A program made the translations under genes and the position numbers. The notes under the pieces are model-generated. The model ran no database searches, had not been told where the DNA came from, and was given only the letters and a program-made list of their open reading frames with translations. A DNA stretch of 64,000 bases from Lentisphaerota bacterium. Lineage in GTDB: Bacteria; Verrucomicrobiota; Lentisphaeria; Victivallales; Victivallaceae. This document shows, one piece after another, positions 9,207-17,325 of this stretch (positions are counted from its first letter, which is position 1; each line of letters opens with the position of its first letter). Location of the stretch: the NCBI GenBank assembly GCA_015061575.1, contig SUWF01000007.1, forward strand, positions 1-64,000, written 5' to 3'.

Positions 9207-11769
9207 ACAAGCTTTACTGCCGCTGGCGATCAGACCGCTGCCCGGCGGCTCGGTACTTTATCATATCCGCAATCATTCCCGCATCACCCGGATCGAAGCG
9301 GTGATGCGCACCGGCAGTATCCATGAAGGCGCAGACGCCGGATGCGGGTTGTCGCACTTTTTGGAACACATGCTTTTTCAGGGCTGCAGCAGCTACCCGG
9401 GCAACAGTGCCTCGGAGCGTATCCATCAACTGGGCGGTGACTGCAACGCTTATACCACATTTGACCACACGGCCTACTATGCAGAAGTACCGCTGGAACA
9501 GTTCGCAGCGGCAGCTGATGTGATCACTTCAATGATAACTTCACCGCTGTTTCCGGAAGATAAATTTATTTCCGAAAAGGCTGTGATCGCCCGGGAAGCC
9601 GATATGATTTTTGACCGGGCCAACCATCAGCTGATCCAACAGCTTTGGCAGGGATTGTTTTCGGTACACCCGGCCCGGATGCCCATTATCGGGTATCCGG
9701 ATAAAATCGCCGGGGTAAGCAGAGATACCATGTGCCGATACTACCAAAATCGCTATGGGGCAATGCGTTGTCACTGGCTGGTTTCCGGCGCTCTTGATAC
9801 AGATATGATCCAACAGCAACTGGCAGAAAAACTCGCCAGCTTCACCCGGGGCAATTTATCAGAAATAGAATTGCCGCAGGAACCGCCGGCGTTATTTGAA
9901 AGCCGCTATACTACTGAATTTGCCGACCCGCTCTGCCGTATTGCTTTGGGCATCCGTTCGCCCCGGGCGCAGGCGGTCACCACTCCGGCGCTGGATCTGC
10001 TCTCCGGAATATTAGGCGGCAGCGACAGCTCCTGTTTGCCGGTAAGATTTCTTTATCAGGATCCGCTGGCACTGGCAGTGGATGCGGAATATGACCTTTG
10101 CAGTTTTGGCGGCGTATTGGCTATTACAGCAGCGTGCGAGCCCAATAAGGCGGCTGCTTTGGAGCAAGGCCTCCGGGCGGAACTTGCCAAAATACGCAAG
10201 TGCGGAATAAGCGTTCAAGCCCTTGAACGGGAAAAACTCCAGCAGCGCCTGACCATTTATCAGCAGTTAAAAAACACCTCGTCAACGGTGGCTATGGTCA
10301 ACAGTATGCGCATGAATTTCGGCAACGCCGATGCGCTTGCTCAATACATAAGTATGCTGGAAAATGTCACGCTCGATGAAATCAATGCCGTGGCTGCCGA
10401 CTACCTTGATCCCCGGCGTTTTGTCTGGTCGATCGTTAGTCCCAAGCAGGAAAAAAGCAGCTGCTTCATGCCGCAGCAAACTTTGGAAAATAATCCGATC
10501 CGGGTCGTGGATCTGAGCAGTCAGACCCGGGCTATACTGCTGGAACGCAATCATATACCTATGGATTCCATATCCATACTGCTGCCGGCCGGCCCGGTTT
10601 GGGAAAATGGCTATCCGCACGGCATCAGCCAGCTGCTGGCAAAGGTGCTGGCTACCGGTCCGGCTGATACGGCTGAAGAAGAATTTTATACTGAATTGGA
10701 TGATCTGGGCATTGATTTGGATATCAGCTGCGGTTTCAACACCATGTCGGTAGAAATGTCTTTTCCGCCGGAAGTCCGTCAGCAGGCCGCTGAGATCATG
10801 CAGCGAATCCTGACCAATCCCCGGCAGGATGAGGAAATATTTTTGCGGCTGCAGGATAATTTGATCAATCAGCTGAGCAGCAAGCTTATGGAACCGAAAT
10901 TCGCTGCCATGCTCAAAGCCCGGCGGCAACTCTTTGGCTCCCATCCCGGCGGCAACAGCCGTTTGGAAAGCGTGGAAGATCTGCAGAAAATAACTATGGA
11001 TGTTCTGCAAAAATTCTATACCTCAAGATGGGATAAAACTCTGGTCAAGTTCGGCTCCACCATTGCGCCGCAAGACCCGGCAGCTGCAGCGTCCGCCACC
11101 AGTTTACTGGACAACATAGCTGAGGCTTTGCCGTGGCAGGACAGTTTGTTGGAACGCCCCCGGCCGATCACAGAAGATGAATTGCTCGCCCAGGCAGCAG
11201 ATGAACCGTTTTTCATTGAATTGCCCCGGGAACAGAGTGCGGTGATTTGTGCAATACCCGGCGGTTTTGCCCACACCCGGGAATATTATTCACTTCTGAT
11301 CATGGATTCCGCCTTAAATGGCTTGGCCAGCAACCTCTTCAAAGAAGTGCGCGAAAAACGTTCTCTGGCTTATTACACCGGAGTGTCCGTAAGCTGCGGT
11401 CTGGTGCAAGGCGTCATAGCTTTGTACGCCGGAGTACAGCCGGCCAACGCCCCGGCGGCATTGGAGTGTTTGAAAAATGAGATCTGCCGTCTGGCTGAAA
11501 ACGGTTTGGAAGAAGAAGAATTTGCCGCCGCCAAACTGACCACGATCAGCGCAGCGGCCCGCCAGCTGGAAAGTTCGGATACGCAGTTGCTGCATGTATT
11601 GCTGGCAGATTTTTATGGCGATGATCCGCTGACAAGTTTGGACAGTACCGCCAAACTCAGTTCGATCACCCGGGAAGAATGCAACAATACATTAAATAGA
11701 ATATTTTCAGCCCCGGCGGTGATCAGCGTGATCGCCGGCAGCCGGGCAAAAGCTCACGAGAGGAATTAG
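9199..11769 (+). CDS. M16-family zinc peptidase (pitrilysin-like, fused two-half form)
   Basis: An 856-residue protein when started at the TTG at 9199, which has AGGAG ten bases upstream; an earlier in-frame start would lie well inside the preceding gene. The inverted zinc motif HFLEH is at residues 53-57 and the third ligand Glu at about 133, exactly 76 residues on as in M16 enzymes. The C-terminal half (from about 430) is a second M16-like domain with REKRSLAYYTG near 720 and no HxxEH, which normally shapes the substrate chamber. No signal peptide is visible, so it is probably cytoplasmic. A role in peptide turnover or processing is inferred. One base separates it from the ROK gene. Confidence 0.9.
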   Translation: MTEQALLPLAIRPLPGGSVLYHIRNHSRITRIEAVMRTGSIHEGADAGCGLSHFLEHMLFQGCSSYPGNSASERIHQLGGDCNAYTTFDHTAYYAEVPLEQFAAAADVITSMITSPLFPEDKFISEKAVIAREADMIFDRANHQLIQQLWQGLFSVHPARMPIIGYPDKIAGVSRDTMCRYYQNRYGAMRCHWLVSGALDTDMIQQQLAEKLASFTRGNLSEIELPQEPPALFESRYTTEFADPLCRIALGIRSPRAQAVTTPALDLLSGILGGSDSSCLPVRFLYQDPLALAVDAEYDLCSFGGVLAITAACEPNKAAALEQGLRAELAKIRKCGISVQALEREKLQQRLTIYQQLKNTSSTVAMVNSMRMNFGNADALAQYISMLENVTLDEINAVAADYLDPRRFVWSIVSPKQEKSSCFMPQQTLENNPIRVVDLSSQTRAILLERNHIPMDSISILLPAGPVWENGYPHGISQLLAKVLATGPADTAEEEFYTELDDLGIDLDISCGFNTMSVEMSFPPEVRQQAAEIMQRILTNPRQDEEIFLRLQDNLINQLSSKLMEPKFAAMLKARRQLFGSHPGGNSRLESVEDLQKITMDVLQKFYTSRWDKTLVKFGSTIAPQDPAAAASATSLLDNIAEALPWQDSLLERPRPITEDELLAQAADEPFFIELPREQSAVICAIPGGFAHTREYYSLLIMDSALNGLASNLFKEVREKRSLAYYTGVSVSCGLVQGVIALYAGVQPANAPAALECLKNEICRLAENGLEEEEFAAAKLTTISAAARQLESSDTQLLHVLLADFYGDDPLTSLDSTAKLSSITREECNNTLNRIFSAPAVISVIAGSRAKAHERN

Positions 11770-11770
11770 T

Positions 11771-12757
11771 ATGAGTAAGAAAACTTATCTGCTGGGATTC
11801 GATATCGGCGGAACCAAAATCGGTATCGGCTTGGGCACCGCCGACGGTGAATTGCTGCAGAGCCGCCGCATCGACAACGTAAATACTGACCCGGCGGTGA
11901 TCCTGCCGCAACTGGTGGAAACTGCCCGGAGCGAAGCCGCCGCTGCCAATATAGCTTTGGAAGATATCGCCGCATTCGGCATATCCACCCCTTCCCCGGC
12001 GGATATTGCCAACGGCATAATCACCACCCCGCCCAATAACCCCTACTGGCGCAATGTGCCGATCAAAAAATATCTGGAAGACAACCTCAAGATCCGGGGC
12101 TGCTTTGAAAATGATGCAAATTGTGCAGCGCTGGCAGAATGGTTTTTCGGGGCCGGGAAAGGCTGCAAAGATATGATCTACCTGACCATGAGTACCGGCA
12201 TTGGCGCAGGCATTATCGCCGGAGGTCAACTGATCCAGGGCAAGAGTTTTCTGGCGGGCGAAATCGGGCACAGCGTGCTGGTTCCGTTCGGCCGCCAGTG
12301 CAATTGCGGTCTCAAAGGCTGCTACGAAGCTTATGCCGGAGGCCGGGCGCTGGCCCAGCGTATGCAGCAGGAATTAGCCGGTCAGCCGGATCACGAAATG
12401 CTCAAATATGCCAAAGACAACCAGCTGGAAAAGATCGACTTGCTCGCATTGGAACAAGCCGCCCGGGCCGGGGTGGAATACGCGGTAAAACTTTGGGATG
12501 AAATGTGTCTGCGCGATGCTCAGGCGTTTGGTATGCTTATGAATATATTCAATCCTCAACGGATCGTGCTGGGTACACTGGCTTATGCGGCCGGGGATTT
12601 CTTTATGGAACCGGTGAAAAAGTATCTGCCCAACTTTGCCTGGCCGGAAACTTTGCGGGATTGCGAACTGGTGCCCAGTGCGCTAAAACGGGAAATCGGC
12701 AGCTATGCCGGGATCGCCGGAGCACTCTACGAACTCCAAAAGGAAGGGATCCTCTGA
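11771..12757 (+). CDS. ROK-family sugar kinase (glucokinase-like)
   Basis: A 328-residue ROK protein. The N-terminal ATP motif GFDIGGTKIGIGL is at residues 9-21. A second motif (STGIGAGIIAGG), the EIGH sequence and the ROK zinc site CNCGLKGCYE follow at about residues 140-185. It lacks an N-terminal helix-turn-helix, so it should be a kinase and not a NagC-type repressor. The likely reaction is ATP-dependent phosphorylation of glucose or a related hexose. AGAGGA precedes the ATG. It is coupled to the M16 gene upstream (1-base gap) and hpt downstream (2-base gap). Confidence 0.92.
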   Translation: MSKKTYLLGFDIGGTKIGIGLGTADGELLQSRRIDNVNTDPAVILPQLVETARSEAAAANIALEDIAAFGISTPSPADIANGIITTPPNNPYWRNVPIKKYLEDNLKIRGCFENDANCAALAEWFFGAGKGCKDMIYLTMSTGIGAGIIAGGQLIQGKSFLAGEIGHSVLVPFGRQCNCGLKGCYEAYAGGRALAQRMQQELAGQPDHEMLKYAKDNQLEKIDLLALEQAARAGVEYAVKLWDEMCLRDAQAFGMLMNIFNPQRIVLGTLAYAAGDFFMEPVKKYLPNFAWPETLRDCELVPSALKREIGSYAGIAGALYELQKEGIL

Positions 12758-12759
12758 AA

Positions 12760-13272
12760 ATGGACGTATTGGTAAGTGCTGAATCGATCCGTCAGCGGGT
12801 GGCGGAATTGGGCACTGAGTTGACTGAATATTACCGGGATCAACCATTGACAGTCATTTGTCTGTTGAATGGCGCGTTGCCCTTTGCGGCGGATTTGATG
12901 CGGGCGATCGATCTGCCGCTCTGGTATGATTCGTTTGCGGTTTCCAGCTATGTGAGCACCAAGTCCACCGGGGAGCTGAAAATTCGCAGTGCCCTTAAAC
13001 TGCCGGTCAAAGACCGCCACATTCTGCTGGTCGATGACATTTTGGATACCGGTTTTACGCTGCACTGCATCATCCGGGATTTTGCCCAGATGGGTGCGCT
13101 GAGTGTCAAAAGCTGCGTGCTGCTCAATAAAAAGGTCGATCACAAACTCTTTGCCGCCCCCGATTGGGTCGGCTTTGAGATCGATGATGAATTTGTAGTA
13201 GGTTATGGACTTGATCATAACGAAAAATATCGTAATCTGCCCTATATCGGCAATCTTAAACAACAAGGATAA
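12760..13272 (+). CDS. hpt: Hypoxanthine phosphoribosyltransferase
   Basis: A 170-residue purine-salvage enzyme transferring phosphoribose from PRPP to hypoxanthine/guanine. The PRPP-binding motif HILLVDDILDTGFTL is at about residues 87-101 and the loop GALPFAADLMRAI at about 37-49. The C-terminal DEFVVGYGLDHNEKYRNLPYIG is typical of the family. I chose the ATG at 12760, two bases after the ROK stop and after AAGGAAGGGAT. It ends three bases before the next gene, so it is co-transcribed with unrelated sugar genes. Confidence 0.94.
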   Translation: MDVLVSAESIRQRVAELGTELTEYYRDQPLTVICLLNGALPFAADLMRAIDLPLWYDSFAVSSYVSTKSTGELKIRSALKLPVKDRHILLVDDILDTGFTLHCIIRDFAQMGALSVKSCVLLNKKVDHKLFAAPDWVGFEIDDEFVVGYGLDHNEKYRNLPYIGNLKQQG

Positions 13273-13275
13273 AAC

Positions 13276-15369
13276 ATGCGCACAAATCACTACCGTACAA
13301 TCAGCCAATGGTTCTGGTGGGAAGATCTGGATTTCCCCAATCCCGGCGTGGAAGCACGTATCCGTAAAAACGTGGAAGCTGCGGCAGCAGCCAAAGTCGA
13401 ACTGGCTGTAGTCTTTGGTTATCATTTCCGCTGGGATTATATTTATAATTTTGACCTGGTGCATAAACTTATTGCGTTTGCGGTCGAAGAATACCATAAA
13501 CACGGTATCAAAGTTATTGACCATCATTCGGCCGTACTGACCTACCGCCCCCGTAATTGGAATGACCGGCGGGAAAATTTTGACCAGAATCACCACCATG
13601 TACCGATGACTCCGGATCCGGCGATCATCGACGATTTGAGCTATGCCGGCAAAAAAATCAACAGCTTCCGTCAGCTGCGTACCGATGATAATACGCCGCT
13701 CTTTTTGCCCACTTATCACTGCGAAATATACTGCACTAATAATCCGGATTTCCGCTACGCCTACCGCAGTTATATTCAGCGGCTGTTTTCCGAAACCGGC
13801 ATTGACGGCCTGATGTGTGATGACGTCGGCAAATATGGCCGCTGGAATGCCTGCGGCTGTCAGCATTGCCGTCAGAAATACCGCAATATAACCGGTAAAA
13901 CCCTGCCCCCGACCGATGATTTCACATTTTGGGGCAATTACGACAATCCCGATTTCCGCCAGTGGGTAACCATGCACATCGATGACGGCCGGGATTTTCT
14001 GGCCATGGTGCGGGACTCCATACCCCAGGATGCTTTGCTCACCAGCTGCTGTTCCAGTTCGACCAGCCGCCTGAATGACTGCGTGGGGCTGGATATGTCG
14101 GTTTGGGAGAGTTCGCTCAATACCATGATGCTTGAAATGTGCGGCAATATTTCCGGCGACAAAAACAGCATCGAATCCCGTATACCTGATATGCTGCTCA
14201 ACTGCGGGATCGCTGAACGGCGCAATCTGCCCTGTCTGGGACTGGGTTACGCATTTTTCCCTGACGAAGGTTTCCGCACCTGGAGTTTGAATAAGTTTTT
14301 CAACAGCGACAGCTGGATCTCCAGCCACAAAACACGCTGCGGCTTGACCATCGAAGAACAACGCCAGCTGCCGGATGAACCGGAAATCGTCCACGAAGCA
14401 TACAACTTTGATGCCCGCTATCCGGAATTGAGCGAATTAACTGATACGGCTGAAACGGCCGTCTATTACAGCTGCAATTCCCGTAATTTCAACGGCAGTT
14501 TTTCCGGGGATTATGTCGATGCCCTGCATGGCATAATCAAGATGCTCTTCCGCAAAAATATCGCTTTTGAAGTAACCCCCATCATACCGGAAACCCCCGC
14601 CAAGATCAAGGTATTGATCATAAGCGATGCGGATTGTCTTTCCGGCAGTGAACGCCAGATGCTCGATCGCTTTATTGCCAATGGCGGCAAAGTTGTGATC
14701 GTTGGGTTGTGCGGCGGCCGGGATGAAAGCGGCGCTGATTTCCCGGATGGCAGTTACCTCAAAAAATATGGTATCGAACCGCTGCGGCCGCAGCTTGACC
14801 GCACGCTGAGTCAGGAAGATAAGGAAAAATTCTTTACCTGGAGATTCTTCGGAGTTTCCGGCGATGTTCCTGCCCAGCTGGATCATACCGCCAATCAGCC
14901 GCTGCCGGCAGCCGATAAATATGGTTTTTATCAACTCGCCGACAACGTTTACTGGTCGCCACTGCGGGCCAACTGCGCTGAACAGGCCGCCAATACCGCC
15001 GATCTGGCCAACAGTATGCTGGTCGAAAAACTGCAGATAACGCTGCCGGATACGCTGCGCTACCGCATATATATTGATCGCAGCGGCAATTACATCGTGC
15101 ATTTTATGCCGGTGAATATAACCGGCAATCTCCATAAAGAGATCAGACTGCATAAAACCGGTTCGCAGATCGTGGAATCGCTGAATTACGGTGGTTTGAG
15201 CGGCAAAGTTCAGATCGCTGCAGTCAATGCCAATGTTGCCGGCTGCACACTCTATGCTGCTGACCTGCCCGAAGCCCGATCCTGCGCCATCGAAAATGGC
15301 ACCGCACAAGTGGAACTGCAGGGGCTGAAACGCTTTTTCTCGGTCAAATTGGAGCTGCAAAACAAGTAA
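13276..15369 (+). CDS. Putative glycoside hydrolase (GH42/GHL-like TIM barrel)
   Basis: A 697-residue protein without signal peptide. The N-terminal half looks like a TIM barrel with the sequence GIDGLMCDDVGKYGRWNACGC and then HCRQKY near residues 175-200, a D-rich strand followed by a CxxC(x)nF-like element seen in uncharacterised GHL-type hydrolases. The region around 435-490 (KIKVLIISDADCLSGSE, then GGKVVIVG) resembles the GATase-like trimerisation domain of GH42 beta-galactosidases. The C-terminus is beta-rich. Substrate unknown; catalytic residues could not be assigned with confidence. Cytoplasmic location and a ROK kinase in the same run suggest intracellular oligosaccharide breakdown. 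Confidence 0.7.
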   Translation: MRTNHYRTISQWFWWEDLDFPNPGVEARIRKNVEAAAAAKVELAVVFGYHFRWDYIYNFDLVHKLIAFAVEEYHKHGIKVIDHHSAVLTYRPRNWNDRRENFDQNHHHVPMTPDPAIIDDLSYAGKKINSFRQLRTDDNTPLFLPTYHCEIYCTNNPDFRYAYRSYIQRLFSETGIDGLMCDDVGKYGRWNACGCQHCRQKYRNITGKTLPPTDDFTFWGNYDNPDFRQWVTMHIDDGRDFLAMVRDSIPQDALLTSCCSSSTSRLNDCVGLDMSVWESSLNTMMLEMCGNISGDKNSIESRIPDMLLNCGIAERRNLPCLGLGYAFFPDEGFRTWSLNKFFNSDSWISSHKTRCGLTIEEQRQLPDEPEIVHEAYNFDARYPELSELTDTAETAVYYSCNSRNFNGSFSGDYVDALHGIIKMLFRKNIAFEVTPIIPETPAKIKVLIISDADCLSGSERQMLDRFIANGGKVVIVGLCGGRDESGADFPDGSYLKKYGIEPLRPQLDRTLSQEDKEKFFTWRFFGVSGDVPAQLDHTANQPLPAADKYGFYQLADNVYWSPLRANCAEQAANTADLANSMLVEKLQITLPDTLRYRIYIDRSGNYIVHFMPVNITGNLHKEIRLHKTGSQIVESLNYGGLSGKVQIAAVNANVAGCTLYAADLPEARSCAIENGTAQVELQGLKRFFSVKLELQNK

Positions 15370-15387
15370 CAGAAAGTTATTCCGGCA

Positions 15388-16365
15388 ATGCAAACAATCG
15401 CTTCCATATCCGGCCACCGGCCGACTGTTTCGGTTGCGCTGGCCGCTTACAATGGAGCTGAATACATTGCCGGACAGCTGCAAAGTCTGTTGAAGCAAAC
15501 GCAAGTTCCGGACGAGATCGTTATTTCTGACGACTCGCCGGACGATCGGACTTGGGCTGCAGTCAAACCGTTTTTGACTCATCCGCAGGTCGTATATTTG
15601 CGCAACAATAACCCGCCGGGGATCGCCGGGAACTTTGCCAATGCTTTGCAGCATTGCCGTGGCGAGTATATCTTTTTATGTGATCAGGATGATGTATGGC
15701 TCTCCGGCAAGGTGGAACGCCTTGCCGGAGAACTGGCCAGTTCTCCGGAGCTGGATGGAGTTTTCTGCAACAGCCTGCTGGTCAACAGCAACTTGCAACC
15801 GCTGAAAACCACGCTGTTTGAAGTGCGTAAATTCACCAGTCAAGCTCAAAAGCAATTACTCAACGCCGGAGCGCTTGAACTGTTTCTCAAGCGTGTTCCC
15901 CTTTCCGGGCACAACACAGCTTTCAAACGCCGCTGGCTGGAAAAACTGCTGCCCTTCCCGGAACTGGCGCCATTTTATCCGGATACCTGGATAGCGTTGA
16001 CCATTGCCGCCGCCGGAAAATGGAAAGCGTTAAATGAAATCCACACCCACTACCGGGTGCATCAAAATAACCAATCCTCGCCCCGGTCGGCGCAGTGGAC
16101 AGCCGCCGGTAAGGCCCGCAAAAATCAGGCGCCTTTACGCAATGCGCTGCTGGCAGAAGAGATCCTGCAACGCAATCCGGAGAATATTGCACCGCCGGCT
16201 CAAGCGCAGCTGCAGCAATTCATTGAGCATCACAGTATTCGCAGCAAGTATGCTCCGATGCGCCTGATCCGCAGCTGGCAAATCTTCCGGGAATACTGCT
16301 CCGGACGCTACGATTTGTACTCCAACGGCATAAAAAGTGCCATCGCCGATTGCATCTGGTATTAA
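15388..16365 (+). CDS. Family 2 glycosyltransferase
   Basis: A 325-residue GT-A fold enzyme. VSVALAAYNGAEYIAGQLQSLL at residues 14-35 is the nucleotide-sugar strand. ISDDSPDD at about 48 and the metal-binding DQDD followed by VWLSGKVERL at about 96-109 are typical of GT2 rhamnosyl-like transferases, and a conserved SGHNTAFKRRWLE lies at about 172. It has no membrane segments. It probably adds a sugar to a polysaccharide or lipopolysaccharide. It follows the GH-like gene by 18 bases and ends the run that begins at 8805. Confidence 0.9.
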   Translation: MQTIASISGHRPTVSVALAAYNGAEYIAGQLQSLLKQTQVPDEIVISDDSPDDRTWAAVKPFLTHPQVVYLRNNNPPGIAGNFANALQHCRGEYIFLCDQDDVWLSGKVERLAGELASSPELDGVFCNSLLVNSNLQPLKTTLFEVRKFTSQAQKQLLNAGALELFLKRVPLSGHNTAFKRRWLEKLLPFPELAPFYPDTWIALTIAAAGKWKALNEIHTHYRVHQNNQSSPRSAQWTAAGKARKNQAPLRNALLAEEILQRNPENIAPPAQAQLQQFIEHHSIRSKYAPMRLIRSWQIFREYCSGRYDLYSNGIKSAIADCIWY

Positions 16366-16394
16366 AATATCATCAAATAATTGATATTTACAAG

Positions 16395-16417
16395 TTGTTA
16401 TTGGTTGCAAATAACAA
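16395..16417 (+). promoter_or_regulatory. Operator-like dyad overlapping the pseudopilin operon promoter (site A)
   Basis: TTGTTATT (16395-16402) and AATAACAA (16410-16417) form perfect 8-base arms around GGTTGCA. The dyad overlaps the proposed -35 element at 16405, as expected for a repressor site. The same TGTTA...TGCAA...TAACA plan recurs at 30546-30565. Confidence 0.5.
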
Positions 16418-16433
16418 TAATGTGCATTATATT
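16405..16433 (+). promoter_or_regulatory. Promoter candidate of the 16497-21235 operon
   Basis: TTGCAA at 16405 and TATATT at 16428 with 17 bases between, 64 bases before the start at 16497. A TAATG-TG-CATTA palindrome at about 16418-16429 overlaps the spacer. Confidence 0.5.
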
Positions 16434-16496
16434 ACACAAGGTAATCTGAAAAATAAAGTATACTTCAACAAAATAAAAGTATAGAAAGGGTGTTCC

Positions 16497-17282
16497 ATGA
16501 AAAAATCTGTTGCAAGTGTGGGATTTGGTACATTACAGGGTAATGTACCCGACTGCAGTCGGAAAAGTTCCCGTAAGAATTTTACCTTGATCGAACTATT
16601 GGTCGTGATTGCCATCATCGCCATTCTGGCGGCGATGCTTTTGCCGGCACTTTCCGCAGCGCGTGAACGCGCCAAAGTCAGCAACTGCATTGGCAAACTC
16701 AAACAAATCGGCATGGCTGTCCACATGTATGCCAACGACAACGAAGGCTGGCGGCCGACTTCCGACAATACCCAGCAGGATATAACCAGCTACAACAACA
16801 TCGTTTCCAGTCAGAGCGTAAGCAGCCTTGATCAGGATGGTCTCGGACCGTATTTCAGCCGGGAAGCAGTCAGCGGCGAATCCGGCGCATTAGATAAAGA
16901 ACAGTATATGGAATTGTTCTGGAGGTGTCCTTCCGATACAGTCAATATCAATACCACCTCCAAAGGGGCCCGGAAAGTCGGTTTAAGCAGCTATTTGGCG
17001 ATCTTTCTCGGTCAGGCCGACGTAGCCGGTATCTGGGGTGCCGATGCGGATAAAAAGGAACACCAACATAACCACAACAGCTGCAATCCGGATAATAAAC
17101 TGCATCTGGATTACGGCCTTTCGTGGCATACTACTGCAACCGGTATTCCGCCGATGCCCAACCACCCCAACACGCTGAACATGCTTGCTTGGGGCGGCAA
17201 TGTAGTGAGCACGGTTCGTCCCACCAAAACAGTGGACGGCGGCAAATGGGCCAAAGCAATTCCGTGGATGGACTTACAATAA
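16497..17282 (+). CDS. Pseudopilin-like secreted protein with prepilin N-terminus
   Basis: A 261-residue protein of the Lentisphaerae/Planctomycete prepilin group. After 22 leader residues comes [19 protein letters not shown], the type IV prepilin cleavage/methylation region plus hydrophobic helix. The residue before the cleavage Phe is Asn, not the usual Gly. Near the C-terminus, [12 protein letters not shown] fits the H-X9-DG tail motif with D replaced by G. The function of such proteins is unknown; a place in a type II-like secretion or surface filament is plausible. It is the first gene of an operon of secreted carbohydrate-related proteins, 43 bases before the next start. Confidence 0.85.
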   Translation: MKKSVASVGFGTLQGNVPDCSRKSSRKNFTLIELLVVIAIIAILAAMLLPALSAARERAKVSNCIGKLKQIGMAVHMYANDNEGWRPTSDNTQQDITSYNNIVSSQSVSSLDQDGLGPYFSREAVSGESGALDKEQYMELFWRCPSDTVNINTTSKGARKVGLSSYLAIFLGQADVAGIWGADADKKEHQHNHNSCNPDNKLHLDYGLSWHTTATGIPPMPNHPNTLNMLAWGGNVVSTVRPTKTVDGGKWAKAIPWMDLQ

Positions 17283-17325
17283 TAACAACAGTAGTAAAAA
17301 AATACCAAACATCAAGGATCTGTTT

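Noticed and set aside
12727-14394. A 555-codon minus-strand open frame opposite hpt and the GH-like gene
   Set aside because: It runs across two real plus-strand genes with clear motifs, and its protein has no recognisable family.
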